From contig DGZR01000014.1 in NCBI GenBank assembly GCA_002397155.1, forward strand, positions 2,324 to 15,793: a stretch of 13,470 nt of DNA, given 5' to 3'. The notes under the pieces are model-generated. The model had not been told where the DNA came from. It made no database searches and saw nothing but the letters and a program-made list of their open reading frames with translations. Position numbers and translations under genes: made by a program. Positions 1-6,080 of this stretch are shown here, piece by piece (the first letter of the stretch is position 1; every line of letters starts with the position of its first letter). This DNA is from Firmicutes bacterium UBA4975 (GTDB taxonomy: Bacteria; Bacillota; Proteinivoracia; UBA4975).

Positions 1-877
1 CGGCCGAGCTGACCTGGGCCAGCTCTCGGCGCTGGAAGTGAATTTTATCCCCAACGCCGGCGTTGTCCGCGTTAGCCCGGGCCAGAGCGACAGCCCCGTC
101 GTCGATGTCTGAACCCTGCAGCTTCAGGGGGTTATCCTCGATAGCGGCGCTGGCCTCCCGGCGGGCTACCCGCCAAAGGGCGCTCAGTTGGGGCCAGTTC
201 TCGGCGGCAAAGGAGCGGGTGAGGCCCGGAGCGATATTGTCTCCGATCATGGCGGCCTCGATGAGAATCGCCCCCGAGCCGCAAAAGGGGTCCAGGAGCA
301 GGCGCTGGGGCCGCCAATGGCTGAGCAAGACCAGGGCCGCCGCCAGGGTCTCTTTGAGGGGAGCCGGGCCGCCCCGGCTCCGGTAACCACGCTTGTGCAG
401 GCCGGGTCCGCTGGTGTCGATGGTCAAGGCGGCCCGGTCCTTCAAAAGGGAAACCTGGATGGGGTAATGGGGGCCTGTCTCCTGAAACCATTGAACCCGA
501 TGTTTTTGCTTCAGCCGCTCCACCACCGCTTTTTTTACGATGGCCTGGCAATCGGGCACGCTGTACAGTTTGGATTTCACTGACTTTCCCGTCACGGGAA
601 ACTCCCCGTCCAGGGGGATCCAGTTCTCCCAGGCCAGGGCCTTGGTTTTTTCAAACAGCTCGTCAAAGCTACCGGCGGTAAACTCTCCCACCAGTAGCTG
701 GAGCCGATCGGCTGTGCGCAGCCATAGATTGAGCCGGGGAATCGCCGCCAGGTCAGCGGCAAAGAGGACCCGGCCGTTCTCTACCTCCTGGCTCTCATAG
801 CCCAAGTCCTTGAGTTCCCGGGCCACCACCCCTTCCAGGCCAAATGCGGCGGTGGCGATCAAGGGCAGATACCCCAT
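1..877 (-). CDS. THUMP-domain class I SAM-dependent RNA methyltransferase (RlmL/YpsC type), C-terminus beyond window
   Basis: Predicted guanine-N2 methyltransferase of 23S rRNA (RlmL/YpsC-like COG0116 family), acting in the cytoplasm. The visible part is 292 residues from an ATG at 875-877 with AGGTGAG just upstream. An N-terminal ferredoxin-like/THUMP region (about residues 1-155) opens with the family-typical ATAAFGLEGVVARELKDLG. It is followed by the GLHKRGYR linker (159-166) and the SAM-binding motif DPFCGSGAILIEAA at 196-209. An acidic SDIDDGAV segment lies near the window edge. The catalytic NPPY-type motif would lie beyond base 1 and cannot be checked. The gene lies downstream of the 66-residue repeat gene on the same strand, separated by a hairpin-rich leader with a terminator-like element, so it may be transcribed separately or attenuated. 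Family assignment is secure; the exact target nucleotide is inference. Confidence 0.93.
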   Translation of the reverse strand, partial: MGYLPLIATAAFGLEGVVARELKDLGYESQEVENGRVLFAADLAAIPRLNLWLRTADRLQLLVGEFTAGSFDELFEKTKALAWENWIPLDGEFPVTGKSVKSKLYSVPDCQAIVKKAVVERLKQKHRVQWFQETGPHYPIQVSLLKDRAALTIDTSGPGLHKRGYRSRGGPAPLKETLAAALVLLSHWRPQRLLLDPFCGSGAILIEAAMIGDNIAPGLTRSFAAENWPQLSALWRVARREASAAIEDNPLKLQGSDIDDGAVALARANADNAGVGDKIHFQRRELAQVSSA

Positions 878-910
878 GTTCTCACCTGCTCTTTCTAGGT
901 AAGCCTCAGG

Positions 911-933
911 AAAAAAGGGGCCTAAACCGGCCC
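911..933 (-). terminator. Rho-independent terminator-like hairpin after the repeat-protein gene
   Basis: Five GC pairs, GGGCC with GGCCC, around a GGTTTA loop, followed by a run of six T on the minus strand. The stem is short but GC-only. It sits 34 bases before the methyltransferase ATG, so it could act as an attenuator as well as a terminator. Confidence 0.5.
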
Positions 934-1020
934 GCTATAGTCTTTTCCTCCCAACTGCCGGTAAAAGGAAAAGCGCCTCCCGGGGGATATTGTCTTCTCC
1001 GTTTAAAGGGCAAAATCCTC
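911..1020 (-). promoter_or_regulatory. Structured leader with terminator-like hairpin upstream of the methyltransferase
   Basis: Read on the minus strand, this intergenic RNA has three visible structures. The first is an imperfect GGGAGGAT/ATCCCCC pairing (about 1019-983). The second is an 8-bp perfect stem CTTTTCCT/AGGAAAAG (966-973 with 942-949). The third is a GGGCC/GGCCC hairpin (929-933 with 918-922) followed by C and six T (917-911), which has terminator form. CCGGGAGG is repeated directly at both ends of the first structure. The element either ends the transcript of the upstream repeat gene or attenuates the methyltransferase. No known riboswitch signature was recognised. Confidence 0.5.
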
Positions 1021-1036
1021 CCGGCGACGCTCATTA

Positions 1037-1237
1037 TTAGAATTCAGCGGGACTGCTGGCAATGAAAATCTTCAGCGCGGCATCCCGGGGATTAGAGACC
1101 AGGAAAATGCAGGTCTGGGCGTCCCACCTTTCCTGGACGGGAAACACCACCATCTGGGCCTCCCGCTTGTCCTTGACGACACAGGCAGTTGTCTCCGCTT
1201 CCCATTCCTTTTCCACAAAAAAAACCTTTACTGCCAT
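1037..1237 (-). CDS. 66-residue protein of five tandem 13-residue beta-strand/(D/E)A repeats (DUF6150/Septknot-like?)
   Basis: Small protein of unknown function. The start is the ATG at 1235-1237, because AAGGAGGG (1243-1250) lies five bases upstream; an in-frame extension to 1333 has no comparable ribosome site. From residue 3 the whole chain is five units of 13 residues (the last is 12). Each unit has a hydrophobic strand ending in V, then a polar turn, then E/D-A. The E/D lies at 13, 26, 39 and 52 and the Ala at 14, 27, 40 and 53, exactly 13 apart. The strand aromatic lies at 6, 32, 45 and 58 (Cys at 19), and the strand-end Val at 8, 21, 34 and 47. The first unit reads VKVFFVEKEWEAE. There is no signal peptide or membrane segment, and one Cys in each of units 2 and 4 (19, 43). 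The pattern resembles what I recall of DUF6150/Septknot proteins, but that link is from memory. It has its own Spo0A-type promoter. Confidence 0.8.
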   Translation of the reverse strand: MAVKVFFVEKEWEAETTACVVKDKREAQMVVFPVQERWDAQTCIFLVSNPRDAALKIFIASSPAEF

Positions 1238-1261
1238 TCGCTCCCTCCTTGTATTGAAAGT

Positions 1262-1295
1262 ATTATACAATATTTCAGCGTCAGATGCTGTCGAA
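1262..1295 (-). promoter_or_regulatory. Spo0A-type sigma-A promoter for the repeat-protein gene
   Basis: On the minus strand a perfect -10 TATAAT (1262-1267) is preceded by TCGACA (1289-1294), five of six matches to TTGACA, with a 21-base spacer. The -35 is embedded in a consensus 0A box (TTCGACA/TGTCGAA, 1289-1295). Spacers of 21-22 bases with a 0A box at the -35 are known for the Spo0A-activated spoIIE and spoIIG promoters of Bacillus subtilis. The predicted transcript start near 1255 gives an 18-base leader containing AAGGAGGG. Confidence 0.6.
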
Positions 1296-1398
1296 AAAAG
1301 GAGGACGAATCTTTTTGTTCGAGATAATCTCAACTTATGGGTATAGGCTCCGCTCCGGGGGCAAATAATATACCGGCGTTCCCCAAAGGAGGAAGAGA

Positions 1399-1878
1399 AT
1401 GGATGTGATTTCCCACGGTCTCTGGGGCGGCCTGCTCCTGGGACGAAGGGGTAACTTTTGGCTGGCGGCGCTTTTTGGCATGCTCCCGGACGGGCTGGCC
1501 TTTATCCCCTACCTGGTCCGCCAGCTCCTGGCGGGGCAAGCCTCAACCCTCTTTTCCCGGGCCACCGTCTACCCCCCCTGGGTCCTGACCCTGTACAACT
1601 GCAGCCACAGCCTGGTGCTGGCCGGGTTTGTCTTTTACTTCCTCTGTCGTATCCGCTTGGATCTGGGCCTTTCCTTTCTGGCCTGGCCCCTGCACATCCT
1701 CTTTGACATCCCCACCCATGCCGCCGCCTCTTTCCCAACCAAGTTCCTCTTTCCCTTCAGCCACCTGTATTTTGACGGGATACCCTGGCACAGGGTGCCG
1801 ATCTTTTTCGCAAACTGGCTGCTCCTAGGAATATTTTGGCTGCTCCTGGTGAAGCCCAGGGCTGCCAGGATCCGCTGA
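1399..1878 (+). CDS. Membrane-bound YdjM-like putative metal-dependent hydrolase
   Basis: This 159-residue integral membrane protein resembles the YdjM-type predicted inner-membrane metal-dependent hydrolases, whose substrate is unknown. The ATG at 1399 follows AAAGGAGG (1386-1393). The family-like pattern of polar residues in a hydrophobic chain is visible: His6 in the opening MDVISHGLWGG, Asp31 in GMLPDG, Asn67 and His70 in YNCSHS, and the His99, Asp103, His107 cluster in LHILFDIPTH. These are plausible metal ligands. About four hydrophobic segments lie near residues 8-40, 62-84, 90-105 and 134-152. The gene is monocistronic, diverges from the repeat-protein gene, and converges on the next membrane gene with a shared bidirectional terminator. 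Enzymatic activity is unproven for most of this family. Confidence 0.75.
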   Translation: MDVISHGLWGGLLLGRRGNFWLAALFGMLPDGLAFIPYLVRQLLAGQASTLFSRATVYPPWVLTLYNCSHSLVLAGFVFYFLCRIRLDLGLSFLAWPLHILFDIPTHAAASFPTKFLFPFSHLYFDGIPWHRVPIFFANWLLLGIFWLLLVKPRAARIR

Positions 1879-1888
1879 TTATAAAAAA

Positions 1889-1917
1889 AAGCCGCTCTCT
1901 TCGGGGAAGCGGTTTTT
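1889..1917. terminator. Bidirectional rho-independent terminator
   Basis: CCGCT/AGCGG stem around a CTCTTCGGGGA-type loop. A run of A lies on the left and five T on the right, so it is U-tailed in both directions. It separates the convergent genes ending at 1878 (+) and 1918 (-). Confidence 0.8.
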
Positions 1918-2445
1918 CTATAGCCATAATTTTTTTAAGCCCCGGTAGACCCAGCCCGGAAGCCGGGCCAGCCAGCTCAGGAGATCGATTTGGCAAAGAC
2001 GGGTCACGCCAAAGGCCCCCGCCGCCATCATGCCCCCTTCGGCGCAGATGACGCCAAACTGGCTGCCGACGGCGATGATGACAAAACCCACGGCGGCAAA
2101 AAAAGCCAGGTTCTTGCCGATTCCCCGCCAAGACCAAGTGTCCCCGATCATCGCGCCCACCAGGGAAGTCAAAAGGGCCAGGAGCGCCGCTCCCCAAAAC
2201 AGGGGAAGAAAAATTGCCTGGCGCAGGGCGACGTAGACGTAGCACAGGGCGGGGATGCCCAAGATCAAGAGCACGAGCACGCCTCCGTGGTGCCAGCGGT
2301 CCAGGAGCCAGTAAGTCAACAAACAAAGAGCCACCGCTCCCAGGCTGCTGGCCAAAAAGGGGAGGAGGAACAGATCGATGGCCCCGGAACTCCACATCAA
2401 GAGAGTCGGGACTAGGCCCGCTACCGCTGCGCTGAGATTCTTCAT
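1918..2445 (-). CDS. Unrecognised integral membrane protein (about five helices), Spo0A boxes upstream
   Basis: I do not recognise this 175-residue protein. The ATG at 2443-2445 is preceded by AAGGAGGG with a short spacer. Hydrophobic segments lie roughly at residues 5-24, 25-48, 54-74, 77-100 and 112-145. The last is Gly/Ala-rich and is followed by an amphipathic basic C-terminus with Trp, Arg and Lys. No enzymatic motif is visible. A short His pair (WHHGG, after the second helix) and a TWSWRG loop are the only polar landmarks. The gene is separated from the upstream CBS-ACT gene by a terminator and carries two exact Spo0A boxes in its upstream region, so control by Spo0A (activation or repression) during stationary phase is plausible. 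It ends in a bidirectional terminator. Confidence 0.8.
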   Translation of the reverse strand: MKNLSAAVAGLVPTLLMWSSGAIDLFLLPFLASSLGAVALCLLTYWLLDRWHHGGVLVLLILGIPALCYVYVALRQAIFLPLFWGAALLALLTSLVGAMIGDTWSWRGIGKNLAFFAAVGFVIIAVGSQFGVICAEGGMMAAGAFGVTRLCQIDLLSWLARLPGWVYRGLKKLWL

Positions 2446-2468
2446 GCCATCCCTCCTTAGAAAATTGT

Positions 2469-2516
2469 TTCGACACTAAAAATGTTTTTCCTCCTTTAGT
2501 CCCCTTGGTTTCGACA
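2469..2516 (-). promoter_or_regulatory. Pair of consensus Spo0A (0A) boxes upstream of the membrane-protein gene
   Basis: TGTCGAA on the coding (minus) strand occurs at 2516-2510 and again at 2475-2469, 41 bases apart start to start, or about four helical turns, on the same DNA face. No good sigma-A -10 is seen between them and the ribosome site. A sigma-H-like pair GGAGGAAAA, 11 bases, GTCGAAACA overlaps the proximal box but matches the -10 only partly. The distal box abuts the T-tract of the preceding terminator. Confidence 0.6.
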
Positions 2517-2539
2517 AAAAAACCTGCTTTTCGCAGGTT
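2515..2539 (-). terminator. Rho-independent terminator of the murB-DHH-CBS/ACT operon
   Basis: Perfect 7-bp stem AACCTGC/GCAGGTT (2533-2539 with 2521-2527) with a GAAAA loop and a following T-run on the minus strand. It lies 25 bases after the stop of the CBS-ACT gene. Confidence 0.85.
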
Positions 2540-2564
2540 CCAGGTTTTATGAGGGTACGGGACT

Positions 2565-3272
2565 TTAAATAATTTTGAAACCGTCTTTTGCCAGCGCTTC
2601 TTCAGCTTGGGTGCCCTTGCCCTTTTCTACTTTTAAAATGACGGTGTTCGTAGAGGCGAAGCGGCTCTGGGTGAAGACGACGGTCTCAATCTTGATGCCA
2701 GCCCGGTTGAGCAGGGTGGTGATGTCGGCCAGGCGGCCCGTTACATCGGGAACAGCCAGCCGCACCCGATCCCCGCCCTTTGGCCCGTACCCCAGGATTT
2801 CATCAAAGACCCGGAGAACGTCCCCCTTGGTGAGAATGCCCACCAGTTGGTTGTCGTCGTCCACGACGGGCAGCAGGTCGACCTCGTGGCGGAACATCTC
2901 GTAGGACGCCTGTTCAATTGGTTCATCGGCGTTGATCACCACCACTTGCTCCCCGGGGTGCAAGAGTTCGCTGACAGAACGCCGGTGTAAAAAATGGGCG
3001 ATGCGGCGCTTGTCCGGCTCAATGGCGACCTTGGTGGTGGCAAAGGGGATGGGCATGTCGGTGTCGATGCCCGCCTCTTGGTTTTGCTGAGCGCAGCAGG
3101 CGCAAAACTCCCGCATTATTGTTTTTTCATCGACGACGCCCACCACCCTGCCCCCGTCGACAACGGGAATGCCGTCGAAATTGTGCTCTTCCAAAATGCG
3201 CAGCACTTCATACAAGCTCACCTCGGGAGTGACAGTATGTACTTTTTTGGTCATCCGGTTTTTCACTAGCAT
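2565..3272 (-). CDS. CBS-CBS-ACT domain protein (AcuB-like regulatory protein)
   Basis: Cytoplasmic ligand-sensing protein of 235 residues. It has two CBS domains (about residues 7-55 and 98-158), which usually bind adenine nucleotides as a Bateman module. A C-terminal ACT domain (about 165-233, beginning with the VPDVTGRLADITTLLN signature) usually binds amino acids or similar small ligands. The layout matches the acetoin-utilisation AcuB family, but no acu genes are here. The ATG at 3270-3272 follows AGGGGG. An unusual loop between the CBS domains carries three Cys (57, 59, 60). It is the last gene of the apparent murB-DHH-CBS/ACT operon, 55 bases after the phosphoesterase stop, and is followed by a terminator. 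The context suggests that it senses nucleotides or modulates the adjacent DHH phosphoesterase; that is inference. Confidence 0.88.
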   Translation of the reverse strand: MLVKNRMTKKVHTVTPEVSLYEVLRILEEHNFDGIPVVDGGRVVGVVDEKTIMREFCACCAQQNQEAGIDTDMPIPFATTKVAIEPDKRRIAHFLHRRSVSELLHPGEQVVVINADEPIEQASYEMFRHEVDLLPVVDDDNQLVGILTKGDVLRVFDEILGYGPKGGDRVRLAVPDVTGRLADITTLLNRAGIKIETVVFTQSRFASTNTVILKVEKGKGTQAEEALAKDGFKII

Positions 3273-3327
3273 AATCTTTATCCCCCTGTTTTTCTGACTT
3301 TAAATCCTTGCTTTACCCAGCTTATTA

Positions 3328-4293
3328 TTAACCGGGCCCCCGGCACAGGCAGTCCCGTTCAGCCTGGACTGATTGGAGCTGGGCAATTAAAGCCTGAATT
3401 ACTTCCTCGACCTGGCCCTTGCCGTTAAAGCCCGCGTAGTCTGAATCCCCCCAAAGGTTAGTCCTGGGGTAGGGCGCGGTGGCTGCGGCCAGGATGGCGA
3501 AGCCGTCGAGGCAGTCCACAGTGCCCGGATTTTTTGCCAGGCGAATGTAGCAGTCCTCCCCTTGCTGGTGGCCCACCAAGGCGATGTCCGCCCCCAGTTC
3601 CACCAGCATCATGGCTAGGTAGTAGACGTAGTTTTTGCGGACGTCGGCGCTGACCACCAGGCAGTTGCCGAGCTTGTGGAGTCGGGCGGAGAGGGCGGCC
3701 TCCAGGCGCACCTCCCGGTCGATCTTGCCGGTGATGCGAAAAAGCTCCAAGAGCTGGCGGTAACTGACCCCCCCTGCCTCCAGAATGGCGGCCAGGTCGG
3801 CGATGGTGCCGTTGGCGGCGGTGGCCAGGTAGCGGGTATCTCCCAGGATTCCCGCCCCCAGGGCCAGGGCGTGGTCGCCCTGGATTTTTAGCCCCAGGGA
3901 CTGGCAAATCTCCCAAACTAGCTGGCAGGTGGAGTCCGCCGGCTGGTAGAAAGCGGCCCGGGCCCCGGCCACCAGGGAATTTTTGCCGTGGTGGTCGACT
4001 AAGAGATAAGTCTCGGGCAAGCAGCCCGGCAGTTGTTGAGCGTCGGCGGTGTCGACGATGATGGTCAAGTCAAATTTAGCGGGGTCGGGGTCGAAAATAA
4101 TCGGCATCTTCAGCTTGTATTGAAGTTCCCGGGCGTGTTCGCTGACCCGCCGGGGCACCGCCGCCCTCCCGCCCAGGAGATCGGCCAAAACCCAGGCCGC
4201 CCCCAGGGCGTCGCTGTCCGCCTCATCGTGACAGAGGACCAGGAGGGTTTTACCCCGGCTTGCGGCCAGGGCGGCCAGGAACTCAGCTTTCAT
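3328..4293 (-). CDS. DHH-family phosphoesterase (NrnA-like) with degenerate DHHA1 GGGH motif
   Basis: Predicted Mn-dependent phosphohydrolase of the DHH superfamily, whose relatives degrade oligoribonucleotides, pAp or cyclic-dinucleotide products. In the numbering used here (first Met encoded by the TTG at 4299, two residues before the ATG), the DHH metal ligands are all present. They are His24, Asp28 and Asp30 (motif HDEADSD), Asp83 (IIVDTAD), Asp102-His103-His104, and Asp154 (GILGDTRY). In the C-terminal substrate domain the usual GGGH-x-AAG is replaced by GDSDYAGFNGKG, so substrate preference may differ from NrnA. I chose the ATG at 4291-4293 because GGGGAG lies nine bases upstream, giving 321 residues and an 11-base overlap with murB. 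The gene ends in three tandem in-frame TAA codons. Translational coupling to murB is likely. The exact substrate is unknown. Confidence 0.85.
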   Translation of the reverse strand: MKAEFLAALAASRGKTLLVLCHDEADSDALGAAWVLADLLGGRAAVPRRVSEHARELQYKLKMPIIFDPDPAKFDLTIIVDTADAQQLPGCLPETYLLVDHHGKNSLVAGARAAFYQPADSTCQLVWEICQSLGLKIQGDHALALGAGILGDTRYLATAANGTIADLAAILEAGGVSYRQLLELFRITGKIDREVRLEAALSARLHKLGNCLVVSADVRKNYVYYLAMMLVELGADIALVGHQQGEDCYIRLAKNPGTVDCLDGFAILAAATAPYPRTNLWGDSDYAGFNGKGQVEEVIQALIAQLQSVQAERDCLCRGPG

Positions 4294-5197
4294 TTTCAAA
4301 ATCTCCCCAAAACCTCACTTCGGGCACCAAGCGGACGCCCTGTTCTTTTTCGACCTGGGCCTGGACCCGGCGGATCAAGGCGTGCACATCCCCGGCTGTG
4401 GCGCCGCCGGTATTGACGATAAAGCCGCAGTGTTTTTCCGAAACAGCCGCCCCCCCCAGCTTGGCCCCCCGGAGGCCGCAGGATTCGATGAGCTGGCCGG
4501 CATAGTGGCCCGGAGGCCGCTTAAAAGTGCTGCCCGCGCTGGGCAGGTCCAGGGGCTGTTTATCCCGGCGGCGGCGGTTGAAATCATTCATTTTGGCCTC
4601 GATCGCCCCGGCGCTGCCGGGGCCCAGTTCCAGTTCTGCTTCCAGGACCAGGTGGTCGTTGTTCTGGAAAGCGCTGGAGCGGTAGCCCAGCTCCATTTCC
4701 TGGGGTCCAAAGACCACCAGTTCTCCCCGGGGGTTGGCCGCCAGCACCTGCCGGAGCACATCCTGCATCTCCCCGTCAAAAGCCCCGGCATTCATGACGA
4801 CAGCTCCCCCCACCGAGCCTGGGATGCCGCTGGCAAACTCCAGGCCGCTCAGGTTGTTTGCCAGGGCCAGGGCGCTGACCCGGGCCAGGGACGCCCCGGC
4901 CTGAGCCACGATTCTTGGCCCCGTCGCTCGGATCGCCGCCAGGTTGTCCCCCAGGACCATGACGACCCCGGACAGGCCCCGGTCACTGACCAAGAGGTTT
5001 GTCCCCCGGCCCATGACGTGGAGGGGGAGGCGGTTTTCCCGGCAGTAGGCAATGATTCCGGCGGCCTGGGTAAAGGTTTCCGGCCGCACCAGAAATTCGG
5101 CGGGGCCCCCCACCTGGAATGAAGTATACCGAGCAAGGAGCTGCCCTTCGAGAACAGCCCCCGATCCAACAATCGACTCCAATTCGGCCTTGATCAT
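4283..5197 (-). CDS. murB: UDP-N-acetylenolpyruvoylglucosamine reductase MurB
   Basis: Flavoenzyme that uses NADPH to reduce UDP-GlcNAc-enolpyruvate to UDP-MurNAc, the second committed step of peptidoglycan precursor synthesis; cytoplasmic. At 304 residues it has the usual size for the shorter MurB class. FAD-binding motifs are YTSFQVGGPAE (24-34), GRGTNLLVSD (63-72) and SGIPGSVGGAVVMNAGAF (123-140). Substrate and catalytic residues are Arg173 in YRSSAF, the general-acid Ser223 in PSAGSTFKRP, and Glu293 in VPEVRF. All are present, so the enzyme should be active. The ATG at 5195-5197 follows GGGGGGAG; longer in-frame starts lack a ribosome site and the family N-terminus. It overlaps the DHH gene by 11 bases and seems to lead that operon. 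It is not with other mur genes here. Confidence 0.97.
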   Translation of the reverse strand: MIKAELESIVGSGAVLEGQLLARYTSFQVGGPAEFLVRPETFTQAAGIIAYCRENRLPLHVMGRGTNLLVSDRGLSGVVMVLGDNLAAIRATGPRIVAQAGASLARVSALALANNLSGLEFASGIPGSVGGAVVMNAGAFDGEMQDVLRQVLAANPRGELVVFGPQEMELGYRSSAFQNNDHLVLEAELELGPGSAGAIEAKMNDFNRRRRDKQPLDLPSAGSTFKRPPGHYAGQLIESCGLRGAKLGGAAVSEKHCGFIVNTGGATAGDVHALIRRVQAQVEKEQGVRLVPEVRFWGDFENES

Positions 5198-5220
5198 GGT
5201 CTCCCCCCAAAACAAGTAGT

Positions 5221-5296
5221 CCGGATCCCTTAGGAAAAGGCCCCCGGCCCGCCAGTGGCATCGGCGGCGCGGCAAAACCGGACCGCCCCCTTAGGA
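5221..5296. repeat. Imperfect direct repeat upstream of murB gene end/hydrolase gap
   Basis: CCGGA followed by CCCTTAGGA occurs at 5221-5235 and, with a longer internal spacer, at 5278-5296. Both lie in the 115-base gap between the hydrolase gene and murB. It could be a duplicated operator site for murB or a chance repeat. No clear promoter was found in the same gap. Confidence 0.3.
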
Positions 5297-5312
5297 TAAA
5301 ACACCCGGGGAA

Positions 5313-5990
5313 TCAGTCCAGAATCAGTTTTTCTCCCGGCTTCATGACCTCCACCCGGGAATAACCGGCAGCCTCCACATTGGCCTTAAAAAGATCGGGG
5401 TCTTGGGCGATGAGGTCGTAGGTGTTGTAGTGCATGGGGATCACTACCCGGGCTTTGAGCATTTCCGCCGCCAGGGCCGCATCGGCGGGCCCCATGGTGT
5501 AGTTGTCCCCGATGGGCAGCAGGGCATAATCGATCTGTTCCAGTTTCGCCAGCAACCCCAGGTCGGAAAAGAGCCCGGTATCCCCGGCAAAGTACAGGCC
5601 CGTTTGATGAAAGTTTAGGTAAAAACCGCAGGCCAAGCCGCCGGCCACCCCCGCCCCGTGCAGGGCCGGGGTAAAGCGCAAGTAGCCAAAGGGAAAGTTG
5701 GCCCGCCCCCCCACGTGGCCGGTGTGAATCCGGCTGACGCCCTGGCTGCGACAGTAATTGCCCACCTCAAAGGTGGACACCAGGACGGCGTTGTTGGCTT
5801 GGCAGATCTCCACGGCGTCTCCCAGGTGGTCCCCGTGGGCATGGCTGACCAAGACGTAGCCCACAGAGATTGAACTGGGATCCCGGTCCCCCGCTCCGGG
5901 GTTGCCGTTTATGTAGGGGTCAAAAATCAGGCTGTCTTCCCCGTTGCTCAAAAGAAAACAAGAATGTCCCAAGTAGTGCAGTGTGGTCAT
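5313..5990 (-). CDS. UPF0173-type metal-dependent hydrolase (metallo-beta-lactamase fold)
   Basis: A 225-residue cytoplasmic hydrolase of the UPF0173/YtkL family, metallo-beta-lactamase superfamily, with physiological substrate unknown. The chain starts with the family-typical LHYLGHSCFLL. The metal-binding residues follow in order: the HAHGDH motif at 50-55, His111 in ALHG, Asp137 in AGDTGLF, and His187 in PMHYNTY. The length is normal and the set of ligands complete, so a dinuclear metal site is expected. The ATG at 5988-5990 follows GGAGGAG. It lies downstream of the WYL regulator on the same strand (97-base gap) and upstream of murB. No terminator with a T-tail was seen on either side, so read-through from the regulator gene is possible. 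Shared function with murB is not implied. Confidence 0.92.
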   Translation of the reverse strand: MTTLHYLGHSCFLLSNGEDSLIFDPYINGNPGAGDRDPSSISVGYVLVSHAHGDHLGDAVEICQANNAVLVSTFEVGNYCRSQGVSRIHTGHVGGRANFPFGYLRFTPALHGAGVAGGLACGFYLNFHQTGLYFAGDTGLFSDLGLLAKLEQIDYALLPIGDNYTMGPADAALAAEMLKARVVIPMHYNTYDLIAQDPDLFKANVEAAGYSRVEVMKPGEKLILD

Positions 5991-6080
5991 GGTCTCCTCC
6001 TTTCCCGGGCTTTTCCCCCCGGCGGGCTTTCGCTTTCAGTATTCCCCGGGGGCCCGGCAATAAACGAAGGGTTAATGCCC

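Noticed and set aside
1321..1331. Palindrome GAGATAATCTC between the divergent genes
   Set aside because: Only five pairs around one base, not extended by flanking bases, and not aligned with a promoter; chance is likely.
1757..2476. Minus-strand frame of 239 codons overlapping the five-helix membrane gene
   Set aside because: The product is Arg/Pro/Gly-rich and crosses the bidirectional terminator into the opposite gene. The overlapping frame with a good ribosome site encodes regular membrane helices.
4382..5122. Long plus-strand open frame (246 codons) opposite murB
   Set aside because: It lies wholly inside an unmistakable murB on the other strand, has no ribosome site, and its composition is that of a GC-rich shadow frame.
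5991..6080. GC-rich complementary segments between the WYL and UPF0173 genes as a terminator
   Set aside because: The stems are short and no T-run follows on the minus strand, so termination is not supported.
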